NCBI GenBank assembly: GCA_902788705.1
Contig: CADALE010000012.1
Coordinates: 1-64,000, forward strand
Direction of reading: 5' to 3'
Source: an uncultured Coriobacteriaceae bacterium
GTDB lineage: Bacteria > Actinomycetota > Coriobacteriia > Coriobacteriales > Atopobiaceae
DNA length: 64,000 bases
A program made the translations under genes and the position numbers. The notes beneath the pieces were generated by a model. It had not been told where the DNA came from. It did not search any database and saw only the letters and a program-made list of their open reading frames with translations. Numbering within the stretch: the stretch's first letter is position 1; every line of letters starts with the position of its first letter. Positions 63,332 to 64,000 of this stretch are shown here, one piece after another.

Positions 63332-64000
63332 ATGCGTGAAAAGCTGAAGAAGCTGCTCGAGGCCTACGCCGAGCTCGAGCGCAAGATGGTGGACCCCGCC
63401 GTGGTGTCCGACCCCAAGGAGTACGCCCGCATCGCCAAGGAGCACGCTAGCCAGGCCGAGCTGGTGGCCAAGGCCCGCGAGTACCTAGGCGCCATCGAGG
63501 ACATCGAGGCTGCCAAGGAGATGCTGCGCGACACCTCCGACCCCGACGAGAAGGAGCTGCTGCAGGAGGAGATCGCTGCCAACGAGGGTCGCCTTCCCGC
63601 CCTCGAGGACGAGATCAAGGTGATGCTCATCCCCGGCGACCCCAACGACGAGAAGGACACCATCGTCGAGATTCGCGCCGGCGTGGGCGGCGACGAGGCG
63701 GCCATCTTTGCGGGCGACCTGTTCAAGATGTACCAGCGCTTTGCCGAGTCGCACCGCTGGAAGGTCGAGGTGCTGTCCAGCAGTCCCAGCGAGGCTGGTG
63801 GGTTCAAGACCATCGAGTTCAAGGTGACGGGCGACAAGGTGTACTCGGTGATGAAGTTCGAGAGCGGCGTGCACCGCGTGCAGCGCGTTCCCAAGACCGA
63901 GAGCCAGGGCCGCATCCAGACTTCCACGGCTACGGTAGCCGTGCTGCCCGAGGCCGACGAGATTGACATCCAGATTGCGGCCGAGGACCTGCGCATCGAC
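63332..64000 (+). CDS. prfA: Peptide chain release factor 1 (5' part)
   Basis: The first 223 codons of RF1, which ends translation at UAA and UAG; the gene continues past the right edge. The N-terminal helical domain leads into VEIRAGVGGDEAAIFAGDLFKMYQRFAE and HRVQRVPKTESQGRIQTSTATVAVLPE. The anticodon-mimic PxT is present as PKT, typical of RF1 rather than RF2 (SPF). The GGQ loop falls just beyond the window. The residue after GRI is glutamine where many RF1 proteins have histidine. ATG 63332 follows AAGGAGAG. Confidence 0.96.
   Translation, partial: MREKLKKLLEAYAELERKMVDPAVVSDPKEYARIAKEHASQAELVAKAREYLGAIEDIEAAKEMLRDTSDPDEKELLQEEIAANEGRLPALEDEIKVMLIPGDPNDEKDTIVEIRAGVGGDEAAIFAGDLFKMYQRFAESHRWKVEVLSSSPSEAGGFKTIEFKVTGDKVYSVMKFESGVHRVQRVPKTESQGRIQTSTATVAVLPEADEIDIQIAAEDLRID

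Overview
The window is a high-GC, gene-dense bacterial chromosome segment with no rRNA or tRNA gene that I could find. The gene content points to an anaerobic actinobacterium of the class Coriobacteriia (an Olsenella/Atopobium/Collinsella-like organism). Supporting evidence is a dnaK-grpE-dnaJ-hspR operon of actinobacterial type, pyruvate:ferredoxin and indolepyruvate:ferredoxin oxidoreductases (oxygen-sensitive 2-oxoacid metabolism), an Fe-S/FAD NADH:flavin oxidoreductase, a MurT/GatD-type peptidoglycan amidation protein, frequent GTG/TTG starts and very GC-rich codon use. The genus is inference.

Layout. 1-8.6 kb: the end of a pyruvate:ferredoxin oxidoreductase gene, a lone EctB-like diaminobutyrate aminotransferase, a fused MurT-GatD protein, a glycosyltransferase and a LytS/LytTR-type two-component system. 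8.6-18.2 kb: a 51-bp tandem array, a UDG-like protein, thioredoxin, a PAP2 phosphatase, MetA, an acyl-CoA synthetase, an APC permease, a second copy of a 52-bp tandem array (the first is at 0.37 kb), and iorAB. 18.2-24.2 kb: signalling and accessory proteins, including an HTH protein translationally coupled to a membrane Ser/Thr kinase, a SHOCT protein, an HTH membrane protein, a pentapeptide-repeat protein and a phosphoesterase. 24.2-35.5 kb: the proteostasis region, with dnaK-grpE-dnaJ-hspR, a membrane-anchored ClpX-like AAA+ protein, an AEC carrier with an OMP-decarboxylase-family enzyme, and clpB. 35.8-48 kb: a 6-phospho-beta-glucosidase, a PASTA protein, hsp20, an MBL-fold protein, tilS-hpt-ftsH, an aminotransferase and a PHP hydrolase. 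48-56.5 kb: a TipA-like MerR regulator, a MITE-like element, a YtrA-type regulator with an ABC transporter, a 2-enoate-reductase-like enzyme, exoA, a patatin and a sirtuin. 56.6-64 kb: folP-folK, a biotin-ligase-like protein, coaX, rpmE, a trigger-factor-like protein, a membrane protein and the 5' part of prfA.

How the parts connect. Heat-shock genes dnaK, clpB and hsp20 each carry an inverted repeat with the same 8-N7-8 geometry (half-site ACTTARAT), which I read as a lineage-specific HspR operator; hspR is encoded in the window. Two other regulators (MerR/TipA-like and YtrA/GntR-like) have well-formed operators overlapping their own promoters.

Most unusual items: a ClpX-type ATPase with two N-terminal membrane helices instead of the zinc domain and a changed RKH loop; a MurT-GatD fusion whose amidotransferase half lacks both expected catalytic residues; three tandem arrays of palindromic 51-52-bp units, two of them clearly homologous; a family of long intergenic palindromes sharing the core TCCTGCGGTTTT; and a roughly 240-bp element bounded by 27-bp perfect inverted repeats.
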